Shown here: positions 1 to 6,114 of the stretch, piece by piece
Position numbering within the stretch: position 1 is the first letter of the stretch
Layout of the letters: every line of letters begins with the position of its first letter
Assembly (NCBI GenBank): GCA_012515925.1
Contig: JAAYXM010000057.1
Location: 1-10,296 of the forward strand
Length of the DNA: 10,296 nt
Source of the DNA: Clostridiales bacterium
Lineage (GTDB): Bacteria; Bacillota; Clostridia; Oscillospirales; JAAYXM01
Direction: 5' to 3'
Position numbers and translations under genes: made by a program
Notes under the pieces: generated by a model
Database searches by the model: none
What the model was told of the DNA's origin: nothing
The model's input: only the letters and a program-made list of their open reading frames with translations

Positions 1-11
1 CGTTTTTTCAT
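1..11 (-). CDS. Start of an unidentified leftward gene, cut by the window edge
   Basis: Only the first three codons and part of a fourth are visible (Met-Lys-Lys-). The call rests on a good leftward ATG at 11-9 preceded by a strong GGAGG ribosome site at 25-21, nine bases upstream, and on AT-rich upstream DNA with a TATAAT box at 104-99. A Met-Lys-Lys start would suit a signal peptide or a membrane protein, but nothing about its function can be said. Confidence 0.5.
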
Positions 12-98
12 TTGCGTAAACCTCCAATTCATATAGCTTTATCTTAAAACCCGGTTTATTTTTTATTACTTTTTTAAATATGATATCTCCTTTAAAGT

Positions 99-127
99 AT
101 TATATCATATTTAATCAACGGTTTAAA
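99..127 (-). promoter_or_regulatory. Probable sigma-A promoter for the leftward gene at the left edge
   Basis: On the minus strand a perfect -10 box TATAAT (104-99) has, 17 bases upstream, a 4-of-6 match to the -35 box (TTTAAA, 127-122). Transcription would start near 92 and leave a leader of about 80 nt before the ATG at 11. The -35 is weak, so confidence is moderate. Confidence 0.4.
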
Positions 128-152
128 TAACAATTTACAAGCCGGAGGTAGA

Positions 153-194
153 GCGGGCAAGGGTAGGGTTTCCATGCTTGTCCGCGGTTTTTTT
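153..194 (+). terminator. Rightward intrinsic terminator upstream of nth (REP-like sequence)
   Basis: GCGGGCAAG (153-161) pairs with CTTGTCCGC (177-185) around a 15-nt loop, with one G-U wobble in the plus-strand RNA, and is followed by GG and seven T residues (188-194). In minus-strand RNA the wobble becomes an A-C mismatch and there is no U tract, so it acts rightward. No rightward gene lies upstream within the window, so it either ends a short transcript, attenuates transcription entering nth, or is a copy of a palindromic repeat that happens to terminate. A related sequence lies at the 3' end of nth. Confidence 0.65.
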
Positions 195-234
195 CACTAT
201 TTTTCGATATATAATAGCACATAAATATTTTTTG

Positions 235-243
235 TGATATACT
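235..243 (+). promoter_or_regulatory. Extended -10 promoter for nth
   Basis: TGATATACT is an extended -10 element (TG-N-TATACT, TATACT at 238-243), 29 bases upstream of the nth start codon. No good -35 box sits 17 bases upstream, which is normal for extended -10 promoters. A second TATAAT at 210-215 has no convincing -35. Confidence 0.4.
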
Positions 244-272
244 AAAGCCGTATAACGAAAACGGAGCTGAAT

Positions 273-923
273 ATGAAGTATAAAAGAAACGTTTTAAAGA
301 TAATAGATGAGCTGAAAAAGCTTTATCCCGAGGCGGTTTGCGCGCTCGAATACAGGACCGATTACGAGCTTTTGTTTTCGGCGAGGCTTTCCGCCCAGTG
401 TACGGACGCGCGGGTAAATATCGTGACAAAAACCCTGTTTAAAAAATACCCGACTCTGAAGGCGTTTGCCGAAAGCGATTTAGACGAGCTTATGAAGATA
501 GTCTACCCGTGCGGGTTTTTCAGAACCAAGGCAAGGGATATCAAAGAAGCGGCGAAAACCCTGCTCGATAAGTTCGGCGGCCGTGTCCCGGGTACGATGG
601 AGGAGCTTCTGACGCTGCCGGGCATCGGCAGGAAAACCGCAAACCTGATTTTGGGCGACGTGTACGGAAAACCGGCGATAGTCGCGGACACGCATTGCAT
701 CAGGATATCAAACAGGCTCGGGCTGGCTGCGAGCCGTGACCCGAAGAAGGTCGAGTTTGAGCTTAAAAAAATCGTCCCGTCGGACGAGCAGAGCATGCTG
801 TGTCACCGTTTTGTCTGGTTTGGTCGTGCCGTATGCCGCGCGCGCGGTCCGAAATGCGGCGAGTGTCCGTTAATCAGTGTGTGTAATTATGCAAGCGGGC
901 AAGGGGACGGTCCCTCTGCCTGA
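273..923 (+). CDS. nth: Endonuclease III (DNA glycosylase/AP lyase)
   Basis: This 216-residue protein is an HhH-GPD base-excision repair enzyme that removes oxidised pyrimidines and nicks the abasic site by beta-elimination. The helix-hairpin-helix LPGIGRKTAN is at residues 115-124 with the catalytic lysine K121, and the catalytic aspartate D139 is in VADTH. The C-terminal [4Fe-4S] cluster ligands C188, C195, C198 and C204 have the exact C-x6-C-x2-C-x5-C spacing of the family. Length matches E. coli Nth (211). The ATG is preceded by GGAG (263-266) at good spacing. After the last cysteine comes a tail, NYASGQGDGPSA, whose final codons and stop lie in a palindromic repeat-like sequence (894-920), so the natural C-terminus may have been rewritten. 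The gene stands alone; the next gene starts 88 bases downstream. Confidence 0.96.
   Translation: MKYKRNVLKIIDELKKLYPEAVCALEYRTDYELLFSARLSAQCTDARVNIVTKTLFKKYPTLKAFAESDLDELMKIVYPCGFFRTKARDIKEAAKTLLDKFGGRVPGTMEELLTLPGIGRKTANLILGDVYGKPAIVADTHCIRISNRLGLAASRDPKKVEFELKKIVPSDEQSMLCHRFVWFGRAVCRARGPKCGECPLISVCNYASGQGDGPSA
894..920 (+). repeat. REP-like palindrome forming the 3' end of nth
   Basis: AGCGGGCAAGGG (894-905) is an exact 12-nt copy of 152-163. From 898 to 920 the sequence folds on itself: GGCA pairs with TGCC, and GGGGA pairs with TCCCT (one G-U), with one mismatch and a three-base loop. The nth stop codon follows directly at 921-923. The GGGGACGGT core resembles palindromic intergenic repeats I associate with Firmicutes genomes, but that likeness is from memory. 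No U tract follows, so it is not a standard terminator. Confidence 0.5.
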
Positions 924-1011
924 AAGAGCCGAAAAAAAGTGAGATAAAAAGCAAGCAAACAAACCGTCCTCCTGCCGGACAGATATGCGAGGGATTTGGG
1001 GTGTGGTGTGA

Positions 1012-1932
1012 ATGACGAATAACCGGGCAATAAAAAAGTTCGGTATTTCCTACAGGCAGAATACAATAGATGAGTGCTTCAAAAACGACGTTAATCAATT
1101 CGAGGTTTTTAAAACGGATGAGAAAACCCGTCAGGAGCCGCACTTCCATGAATATATCCAGATGTGGTACGTCAGAAAAGGCGCGTACAAGCACCACTTT
1201 GACGGTATGGAGTTTGAGCTTTTTGAGGGGAATCTGTTCATTATTCCGCCGATGTTCGGACATTTCGTGGATACGAGCGAATCCGAGGATTTCGAGCTGA
1301 TTGCCTGCGAGTTCTCGGAGGATTTCATCAACAGCGCGCCAGACGTAAAAGCGCGCAACACGTTGTTCAATCTCGCGTATTTAGAGCCGATACTTATTTC
1401 CGCGAAACTCATTAAACCCTTTATATACTTTAAGGGCGAGGCGGCAAAAGCCATCGAGGAGCTTCTGTGCGAGCTTCACGACGTCTATATCAAACAGGAC
1501 GGGTTTTTCGAAACCCAGGTTAAGGCGAATATTATCAAGCTTTTGACGCTTATCGCGCGCGAGTATAAAAAAATATCCACAGACGACCGGGACGCGCTGT
1601 TTGAAAAATACCGTGCCGCGATACAGAGCGCGTTAGACTATATAAACGAAAACTTCGCCGAAAAGATATATTTAGACGAGGTGTGCAAAATCGCGCTGAT
1701 GTCACCGAGCTCGTTTTCGTATGTGTTCAAGCAGATTACGGGCAACACGTTCACCGAGTATCTTATGTATTTAAGGATAATGCACGCGCGCGAAATGCTG
1801 ATTAAATCGAACAAATCGCAGGTAGAGATATGCAACGAATGCGGGTTTAACGACGCGGTTTATTTTCACCGTGTATTTAAAAAAATAACCGGATTGTCTC
1901 CGGGTATGTATCGCAAGCTGAATAAGGGATAG
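1012..1932 (+). CDS. AraC/XylS-family transcriptional regulator
   Basis: This 306-residue cytoplasmic DNA-binding regulator has an N-terminal cupin-like sensor domain (about residues 38-105, with H44-F-H46-E-Y and a conserved IIPP turn at 77-80). A helical linker follows, then the C-terminal double helix-turn-helix domain (about 200-303). The first HTH contains ALMSPSSFSYVFKQITG, and the second the family signature with CGFNDAVYFHRVFKKITGLSPG (277-298). Cupin-AraC proteins of this type usually sense a sugar or small metabolite, but the ligand cannot be read from sequence. The start is uncertain in strength: an in-frame TGA at 1009-1011 rules out extension, and the nearest ribosome-like sequence (GAGGG, 989-993) is about 18 bases away. 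The GGDEF gene 10 nt downstream is very likely co-transcribed. Confidence 0.93.
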   Translation: MTNNRAIKKFGISYRQNTIDECFKNDVNQFEVFKTDEKTRQEPHFHEYIQMWYVRKGAYKHHFDGMEFELFEGNLFIIPPMFGHFVDTSESEDFELIACEFSEDFINSAPDVKARNTLFNLAYLEPILISAKLIKPFIYFKGEAAKAIEELLCELHDVYIKQDGFFETQVKANIIKLLTLIAREYKKISTDDRDALFEKYRAAIQSALDYINENFAEKIYLDEVCKIALMSPSSFSYVFKQITGNTFTEYLMYLRIMHAREMLIKSNKSQVEICNECGFNDAVYFHRVFKKITGLSPGMYRKLNKG

Positions 1933-1942
1933 GGGGATTTGT

Positions 1943-3091
1943 ATGCACAGCCTGTTGTATGTGGAGATAAACGTGTTCGCGTTGGTGATTCTTGTCATAT
2001 TGCTTTTAAACAGCGTAAACCGCGCCGAAAAGCAGATGCTCGAACAAAAGCTGTTTATGGGACTTGTAGTCACAAACATGATGATGCTTTTTTATGACAC
2101 GTTTATGTGGATTTTAGACGGAAGACAGGGTATTCTACTGCGCGAACTGAATATTTTCTTTACCGCGATGTTTTACATTTTCGGCCCGGTGGCATGTATG
2201 CTCTGGTCATGCTATGTGGAATTTCAGATTAACAGAAATCCGCAGCGGTTGAAGAAATTCGCGGTTATTCTGTGCGTACCTCTTTATATAAACTTTATTT
2301 TAAGCCTTGCCAGCATCAAGACGGGGTGGCTTTTTTGGATTGACGCGGATAACATCTACAGCAGGGGCCCCTTCCTGCCGGTTACAATGCTGATAAGCTA
2401 TTTTTATCTGATATACTCAACGCTGTATACCATCTTCGCGAAAAGAAGGATTGACAAGAAGAGCTTTAACTACCTTATTCTGTTTGTCCTGCCGCCCGGC
2501 ATCGGCAGTTTTATTCAGTACATGTATTACGGGGTTTCCCTGATGTGGGTTTGTATGACCGTGTCGATATTTCTGATATATATAAATATCCAGAACGACA
2601 GGCTATACAAGGATTATCTTACGGGTGTTTTCAACCGCAGGCAGCTTGACTTCTATTTGCAGCAGCGGCTGCAGTACGGCATCAGGAAAAGAACTTTCGC
2701 CGGGTTTATGATAGATATCGATTCGTTTAAAAACATTAACGACGTGTTCGGCCATAACGCCGGCGACCGTGCGCTTATGCACACCGCTGAGATTATCAGG
2801 CGCACGTTCGGCAAAAACAGCTTTATCGCGCGCTACGGCGGGGACGAATTCGTCGTTATAACCGAGGTCAGAAAAGCGACCGCGTTGATTTCCGCGGTCG
2901 ATGTGTTGAATAAGAACATAAACGAGTTCAATAAGGGGGCGCATGAGCCTTACGCAATAGATTTAAGCGTCGGTTACGACGTTGAGGATAACAGGTCCGG
3001 CGTTACGCCGATTGAGTTTTTGGAGCGCATCGACAAGAAGATGTATCTGAACAAGCAGAAAACACAGGACGACGGCACGGTAAAGGATTAG
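1943..3091 (+). CDS. Membrane-anchored GGDEF diguanylate cyclase
   Basis: The protein has 382 residues. About 215 N-terminal residues contain roughly seven hydrophobic segments (near 5-25, 37-57, 68-90, 105-122, 145-165, 175-195 and 198-216), an integral-membrane sensor module. The cytoplasmic C-terminus is a GGDEF domain: DYLTGVFNRR (224-233), metal and substrate residues in MIDIDSFKNIND (256-267), GHNAGD (270-275) and an intact RYGGDEF (297-303), so it should make cyclic di-GMP from two GTP. The usual product-inhibition I-site RxxD, five residues before GGDEF, reads GKNS, so feedback inhibition is probably absent. No EAL or HD-GYP domain is fused. The start has a strong GGGG ribosome site (1932-1936) overlapping the stop of the AraC gene, which indicates one operon. 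The input signal is unknown. Confidence 0.92.
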   Translation: MHSLLYVEINVFALVILVILLLNSVNRAEKQMLEQKLFMGLVVTNMMMLFYDTFMWILDGRQGILLRELNIFFTAMFYIFGPVACMLWSCYVEFQINRNPQRLKKFAVILCVPLYINFILSLASIKTGWLFWIDADNIYSRGPFLPVTMLISYFYLIYSTLYTIFAKRRIDKKSFNYLILFVLPPGIGSFIQYMYYGVSLMWVCMTVSIFLIYINIQNDRLYKDYLTGVFNRRQLDFYLQQRLQYGIRKRTFAGFMIDIDSFKNINDVFGHNAGDRALMHTAEIIRRTFGKNSFIARYGGDEFVVITEVRKATALISAVDVLNKNINEFNKGAHEPYAIDLSVGYDVEDNRSGVTPIEFLERIDKKMYLNKQKTQDDGTVKD

Positions 3092-3100
3092 ACGACGTGT

Positions 3101-3745
3101 TTAACGATTCTTTTTGTCCATAAGCGCCGTAATCTGCTCGTCGTTAAGCCTTATCGCTTTGCCGAGCCTGCCTGTCGTTATACAAAGGTTCGCGAGATAT
3201 TCGAGGGTTTCCATTCTGAAATACGCGGTCTCGATATTTTCGCCCCACGTAATCGCGCCGTGATTGGAAAGCAGTACGCAGTTATAATCCCTGCTGTATT
3301 TCGCGGCAAGCTCCGCAAGCTCGTCCGAGCTCGGCATTAAATACGGGGCGAGCGGTATTTCGCCGAGGTTGACAATCGCTTCCGGCAGAATCCTGAAATC
3401 CGGAGTCATGCCGGATACGGCAAAAGCCGTGGCCGCGGGAGGGTGCGCGTGGACGATTGCGCCGATTTCGCGGTTTGCCCTGTATATATTAAGGTGCATA
3501 CAGGTTTCCGTCGAGGGCTTTAAGCCGCCATGCAGGATTTTCCCGTTTAAATCAAGCTTAATCATCATATCCGGGTCCATATAGCCCTTGGATACGCCTG
3601 ACGGGGTTATCCAAACCATGTTGGCGGAAACCCGAAGGCTTATATTACCGTCGTTTGCCGCGACGAACCCCTTGTTGTAGACGCGCCGCCCGTAATCGGT
3701 GAGAAGATTTCTCGCGGTGTCGTTGTCGGGATATTTCTGATTCAT
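3101..3745 (-). CDS. Class II aldolase (FucA/AraD family), probable deoxyribulose- or methylthioribulose-1-phosphate aldolase
   Basis: This 214-residue, zinc-dependent class II aldolase/adducin-family enzyme has all catalytic parts: GNIS (33-36), TPSG (47-50), KPSTE with acid E80, zinc ligands H99 and H101 in HAHPP, and the third zinc ligand H162 in SNHGAITWG. The spacing E80/H99/H101/H162 equals that of E. coli fuculose-1-phosphate aldolase (E73/H92/H94/H155). Its start overlaps the stop of the upstream isomerase by 4 bp (ATGA), with an AGGTGG ribosome site inside the isomerase gene, so the two are translationally linked. Known pairings of such an isomerase and aldolase cleave 5-deoxyribulose- or methylthioribulose-1-phosphate to dihydroxyacetone phosphate plus an aldehyde. 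MtnB dehydratase belongs to the same fold and cannot be excluded, but no mtnC, mtnD or mtnX partner is present here. Substrate assignment is inference; family is firm. Confidence 0.88.
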   Translation of the reverse strand: MNQKYPDNDTARNLLTDYGRRVYNKGFVAANDGNISLRVSANMVWITPSGVSKGYMDPDMMIKLDLNGKILHGGLKPSTETCMHLNIYRANREIGAIVHAHPPAATAFAVSGMTPDFRILPEAIVNLGEIPLAPYLMPSSDELAELAAKYSRDYNCVLLSNHGAITWGENIETAYFRMETLEYLANLCITTGRLGKAIRLNDEQITALMDKKNR

Positions 3746-4797
3746 AAACTACCACCTATAATTCTTTTAAGCCCCTCTTCGAACGGGGGATATACAATTC
3801 CTTTTTCGGTTATAAACGCGGAGATAAGCTCCGCGTCCGTAACATCAAAAGCGGGGTTAAAAACCGCGGCGCCCTCGGGCGCCATTTTATTTTTATACCA
3901 TGCTTCCGTAACCTCTTCGGGCGCTCTCTGCTCGATTACAATATCCGCGCCGGCGGCGGTATCAGGGTCTATCGACGAAACCGGGGCGCAGACATAAAAC
4001 GGGATGTTATAGTGCTTCGCGAGTATCGCGACGCCGAGCGTCCCGATTTTATTTGCCGTATCGCCGTTTATCGCAACCCTGTCGCAGCCGACGAGCACCG
4101 CGTCCACATTTCCGCTTTTTATAACGGACGCCGCCATATTATCGCAGATTAGAGTGAAATCTATCCCGGCGCGGCTAAGCTCAAACGCGGTAAGCCGCGC
4201 GCCCTGAAGCAGCGGGCGGGTTTCGTCCACATACACATGGAACGAGCACCCGTTTTCACGGCCCAGATAAACGGGTGCGAGCGCGGTGCCGTATCTCGCG
4301 GTGGCGAGGGCTCCCGCGTTGCAGTGGGTGAGGATTCCGCGGCAATCCCTGATTAAGGACAGCCCGTGCTCACCGATTTTCCGGCATACCTCCGCGTCTT
4401 TACGGGCAATATCTTTCGCCGCGGCAAGAAGCCTTGATTTTAGCTCATTGATATTGTCGCCGCGGTATTCGGTAATCACGCGCTCCATCGCGTCAAGCGC
4501 CCAAAACAGGTTTACCGCCGTGGGCCGCGCCGATTCGAGATAATCGCGGAATTTTTTAAACTTGTTATAGAATTCTTCCCTGCTTTGAGTATTGTATTGT
4601 TTTAACGCGATATATACCCCGAACGCCGCGGCTATCCCGATTGCGGGCGCGCCGCGCACCCGCAGGGCTCGGACTGCCTCCCAAAGCTGCTCAACCGTAG
4701 TCAGCTTAAGGTATTCCTGCTTTAACGGCAGCTTTGTCTGGTCTAAAATTATTACCGCGTTTTTTTCATCGTCAAGTACGACGCTTTGAAATTCCAT
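3742..4797 (-). CDS. mtnA: Methylthioribose-1-phosphate isomerase family (MtnA-like; may act on 5-deoxyribose-1-phosphate)
   Basis: This 351-residue protein of the eIF2B-related aldose-ketose isomerase family converts 5-methylthioribose-1-phosphate (or 5-deoxyribose-1-phosphate) to the ribulose form. Visible marks are RVRGAPAIG (46-54), catalytic cysteine C159 in ILTHCNAGA, acid D239 in VGCDRVAINGD, and NKIGT (249-253). C159 and D239 correspond to Cys160 and Asp240 of the B. subtilis enzyme. I chose the ATG at 4797, which follows a GGGGG ribosome site. The reading frame stays open up to an ATG at 4875, but that would add 26 AT-rich-encoded residues and begins upstream of the promoter at 4838-4866, so it could not be in the transcript. 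It is co-translated with the class II aldolase. No sugar kinase or MTA nucleosidase gene lies beside it. Confidence 0.92.
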   Translation of the reverse strand: MEFQSVVLDDEKNAVIILDQTKLPLKQEYLKLTTVEQLWEAVRALRVRGAPAIGIAAAFGVYIALKQYNTQSREEFYNKFKKFRDYLESARPTAVNLFWALDAMERVITEYRGDNINELKSRLLAAAKDIARKDAEVCRKIGEHGLSLIRDCRGILTHCNAGALATARYGTALAPVYLGRENGCSFHVYVDETRPLLQGARLTAFELSRAGIDFTLICDNMAASVIKSGNVDAVLVGCDRVAINGDTANKIGTLGVAILAKHYNIPFYVCAPVSSIDPDTAAGADIVIEQRAPEEVTEAWYKNKMAPEGAAVFNPAFDVTDAELISAFITEKGIVYPPFEEGLKRIIGGSL

Positions 4798-4837
4798 AAA
4801 ACCCCCGCATATTCCGATATATTTCGAATTTACGCTA

Positions 4838-4866
4838 ATTATAATAGATATTATATTTAAAATCAA
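4838..4866 (-). promoter_or_regulatory. Sigma-A promoter of the mtnA-aldolase operon
   Basis: On the minus strand TTGATT (4866-4861) and TATAAT (4843-4838) are separated by exactly 17 bases. Transcription should begin near 4831, giving a 5' leader of about 34 nt before the ATG at 4797. This also fixes the mtnA start, because the longer alternative start lies upstream of the -35 box. Confidence 0.75.
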
Positions 4867-4920
4867 TTTAATCAACGTATATTTGTCTCAAAGATCAAGC
4901 TGGAATAATTATGAAAAGAC

Positions 4921-4949
4921 GGCGCAAAACAAAAATACTGTTTTGCGCC
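4921..4949 (-). terminator. Hairpin terminator downstream of degV
   Basis: A perfect 11-bp inverted repeat, GGCGCAAAACA / TGTTTTGCGCC, encloses a 7-nt loop. On the minus strand it is followed by GTCTTTTC, a modest U tract. It lies about 85 bases after the degV stop and before the mtnA promoter, so it should separate the two units. The plus-strand side also has TTTT (4955-4958) nearby, so it may work in both directions. Confidence 0.7.
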
Positions 4950-5026
4950 GGTAGTTTTCTTATGGCTGTTCTTAAAGCTTTGTTCGAAACATCCGGAAAA
5001 CCTTGCTCTGCTCGAACCTTTTCCCG

Positions 5027-5046
5027 ATATCGTTCTAAAACGATAT
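5027..5046. repeat. Perfect 8-bp inverted repeat spanning the degV stop codon
   Basis: ATATCGTT (5027-5034) and AACGATAT (5039-5046) flank a 4-nt loop that contains most of the degV stop codon (TAG on the minus strand at 5037-5035). In RNA it would form a small AU-rich hairpin exactly at the end of the reading frame. No U tract follows. Confidence 0.45.
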
Positions 5047-5862
5047 AACTAAACCTTTATTGTTGGCGTATATCGAACTGATGCCCCTTGTCGGTACGGT
5101 CAGAATCTCTTTAAAACGGTATTTCTGCGCGATTGCCTGCATCAGCTTCGCTGCAAGATTTTGATTATTGCAATGCGAAATGACAATGCGCTCACCCTCT
5201 ACATCCCGTCCGCTTTGTTTTATCGTATCAGCCAGTTTTTCTATGACCTGCGCCTCGCCTCTGGCATGGGAAAAAAGCTCGATACTGCCGTCATCGGCTC
5301 CCATGACCGGCCTGATATTCAAGGCCGATATTATTTTACCGGTAATTTTGCCAATCCTGCCGTTCTTAATAAGATTGTCTAAACTATCCAGGACAAAATA
5401 TGTCTTCATCTGTCGGATAAAGCTTTCAATGGACGCAATAATCGCCGGTTTCTTAAAACCGGAACGAATCATATCACTGATTTTTAAGGCAAGCAGAACC
5501 TCGCCGGCAGACCCGCTTTTTGAATCAAAAACGTGTACTTCGGCACCCTCTTCCCGGGCCATTTCCATTCCGATCAGAGCGTTGTTATAGGTAGCGGACA
5601 ATTTACTTGAAAGCGTAACAGCGAAGGATTTTCCGGCTTTTATAAAAGCGTCCCTGAACAGCATAGGCGACGGAGCGGATGAACCTATTTTTTCTTTGCA
5701 GTTTTTCATATCTTCTATGAACCGTGGCATGTCCAGGCATTCATCATCTGAAATATGCCTGTCGCCCATATTTATCGTCAGCGGGACCGACATCATTCCG
5801 TATTTTTCGCAAAGCTCCGGGGTCGCGTCACAACAGCTGTCGATTACAATTTTCCATTCCAT
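5035..5862 (-). CDS. degV: DegV family fatty-acid-binding protein
   Basis: The 275-residue protein belongs to the DegV (EDD-fold) family, which binds a fatty acid and, in many Firmicutes, serves as the FakB subunit presenting it to a FakA kinase. Family marks are the N-terminal VIDSCCD (6-12), SSAPSP (61-66; TSQPSP in the classical form), LSSKLSATYNNA (84-95), the central LDNLIKNGRIGK (161-172) and a C-terminus ending in SIYANNKGLVISF, a variant known to me from clostridial DegV proteins. I chose the ATG at 5862 (Met-Glu-Trp-Lys), preceded by a GAGG ribosome site nine bases upstream; an in-frame ATG at 5907 would add 15 residues that look non-coding. No fakA-like gene is visible nearby. Its leader is about 170 nt if the upstream promoter at 6040-6068 is used. 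Confidence 0.9.
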   Translation of the reverse strand: MEWKIVIDSCCDATPELCEKYGMMSVPLTINMGDRHISDDECLDMPRFIEDMKNCKEKIGSSAPSPMLFRDAFIKAGKSFAVTLSSKLSATYNNALIGMEMAREEGAEVHVFDSKSGSAGEVLLALKISDMIRSGFKKPAIIASIESFIRQMKTYFVLDSLDNLIKNGRIGKITGKIISALNIRPVMGADDGSIELFSHARGEAQVIEKLADTIKQSGRDVEGERIVISHCNNQNLAAKLMQAIAQKYRFKEILTVPTRGISSIYANNKGLVISF

Positions 5863-5892
5863 AATAAAACCTCGCGTTATCATGATTGTATT

Positions 5893-5911
5893 CAGGTTGA
5901 TCAGCAACCTG
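5893..5911 (-). other. Hairpin in the degV 5' leader
   Basis: CAGGTTG and CAACCTG form a perfect 7-bp stem with a 5-nt loop, ending about 30 bases before the degV start codon and about 20 before its ribosome site. It has no U tract, so it is not a terminator. It may stabilise the leader or affect translation. Confidence 0.35.
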
Positions 5912-5947
5912 CGATAATCTCTGTTTCATGAATTGCAATAAATTTCT

Positions 5948-5977
5948 TTTATAAACAAAACTCACAAGCTATGTAAA
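5948..5977 (-). promoter_or_regulatory. Possible second, proximal degV promoter
   Basis: TTTACA (5977-5972) and TATAAA (5953-5948), 18 bases apart on the minus strand, make a plausible sigma-A promoter that would give a shorter leader of about 80 nt. It is weaker than the distal promoter. Confidence 0.35.
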
Positions 5978-6039
5978 GCAACAATAAAGTACTGCTTACA
6001 AAACCCGTGAGATAAAAGCAATCATACTATACCTATATA

Positions 6040-6068
6040 AATATATCATATCATGCTCAAACTGTCAA
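6040..6068 (-). promoter_or_regulatory. Strong distal sigma-A promoter reading toward degV
   Basis: A consensus -35 TTGACA (6068-6063), a 17-bp spacer and -10 TATATT (6045-6040) lie on the minus strand. Transcription would start near 6033, about 170 nt before the degV ATG. The stretch 5863-6114 contains no gene; it holds this promoter, the proximal one, the leader hairpin and a tandem repeat at 6085-6106. Confidence 0.65.
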
Positions 6069-6084
6069 TCAATTGACGGGGTCA

Positions 6085-6106
6085 AGCACAATATTGAGCA
6101 CAATAT
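6085..6106. repeat. Tandem 10-bp direct repeat AGCACAATAT
   Basis: AGCACAATAT occurs at 6085-6094 and again at 6097-6106, separated by TG (12-bp period, roughly one helical turn). It sits just upstream of a TATAAT-like box at 6106-6111 and of the hairpin array. It could be a paired protein-binding site or simple duplication. Confidence 0.45.
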
Positions 6107-6114
6107 ATAATTAA

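Noticed and set aside
115..429. A 104-codon leftward open frame overlapping the start of nth.
   Set aside because: It is basic and low-complexity, crosses the terminator and the nth promoter, lies antisense to a firmly identified gene, and has no recognisable domain.
874..1263. A 129-codon leftward open frame across the nth/AraC junction.
   Set aside because: It is antisense to two well-supported genes and has no recognisable domain.
4798..4875. N-terminal extension of the MtnA-like protein from an ATG at 4875.
   Set aside because: The added residues come from AT-rich DNA that contains the -10 and -35 boxes; the ATG lies upstream of the transcription start.
110..4877. Shared 11-mer TTTAATCAACG at 110-120 and 4867-4877, both upstream of leftward genes, as a common operator.
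   Set aside because: Its position relative to the two promoters differs (inside the spacer versus upstream of the -35), and an AT-rich 11-mer match can occur by chance.
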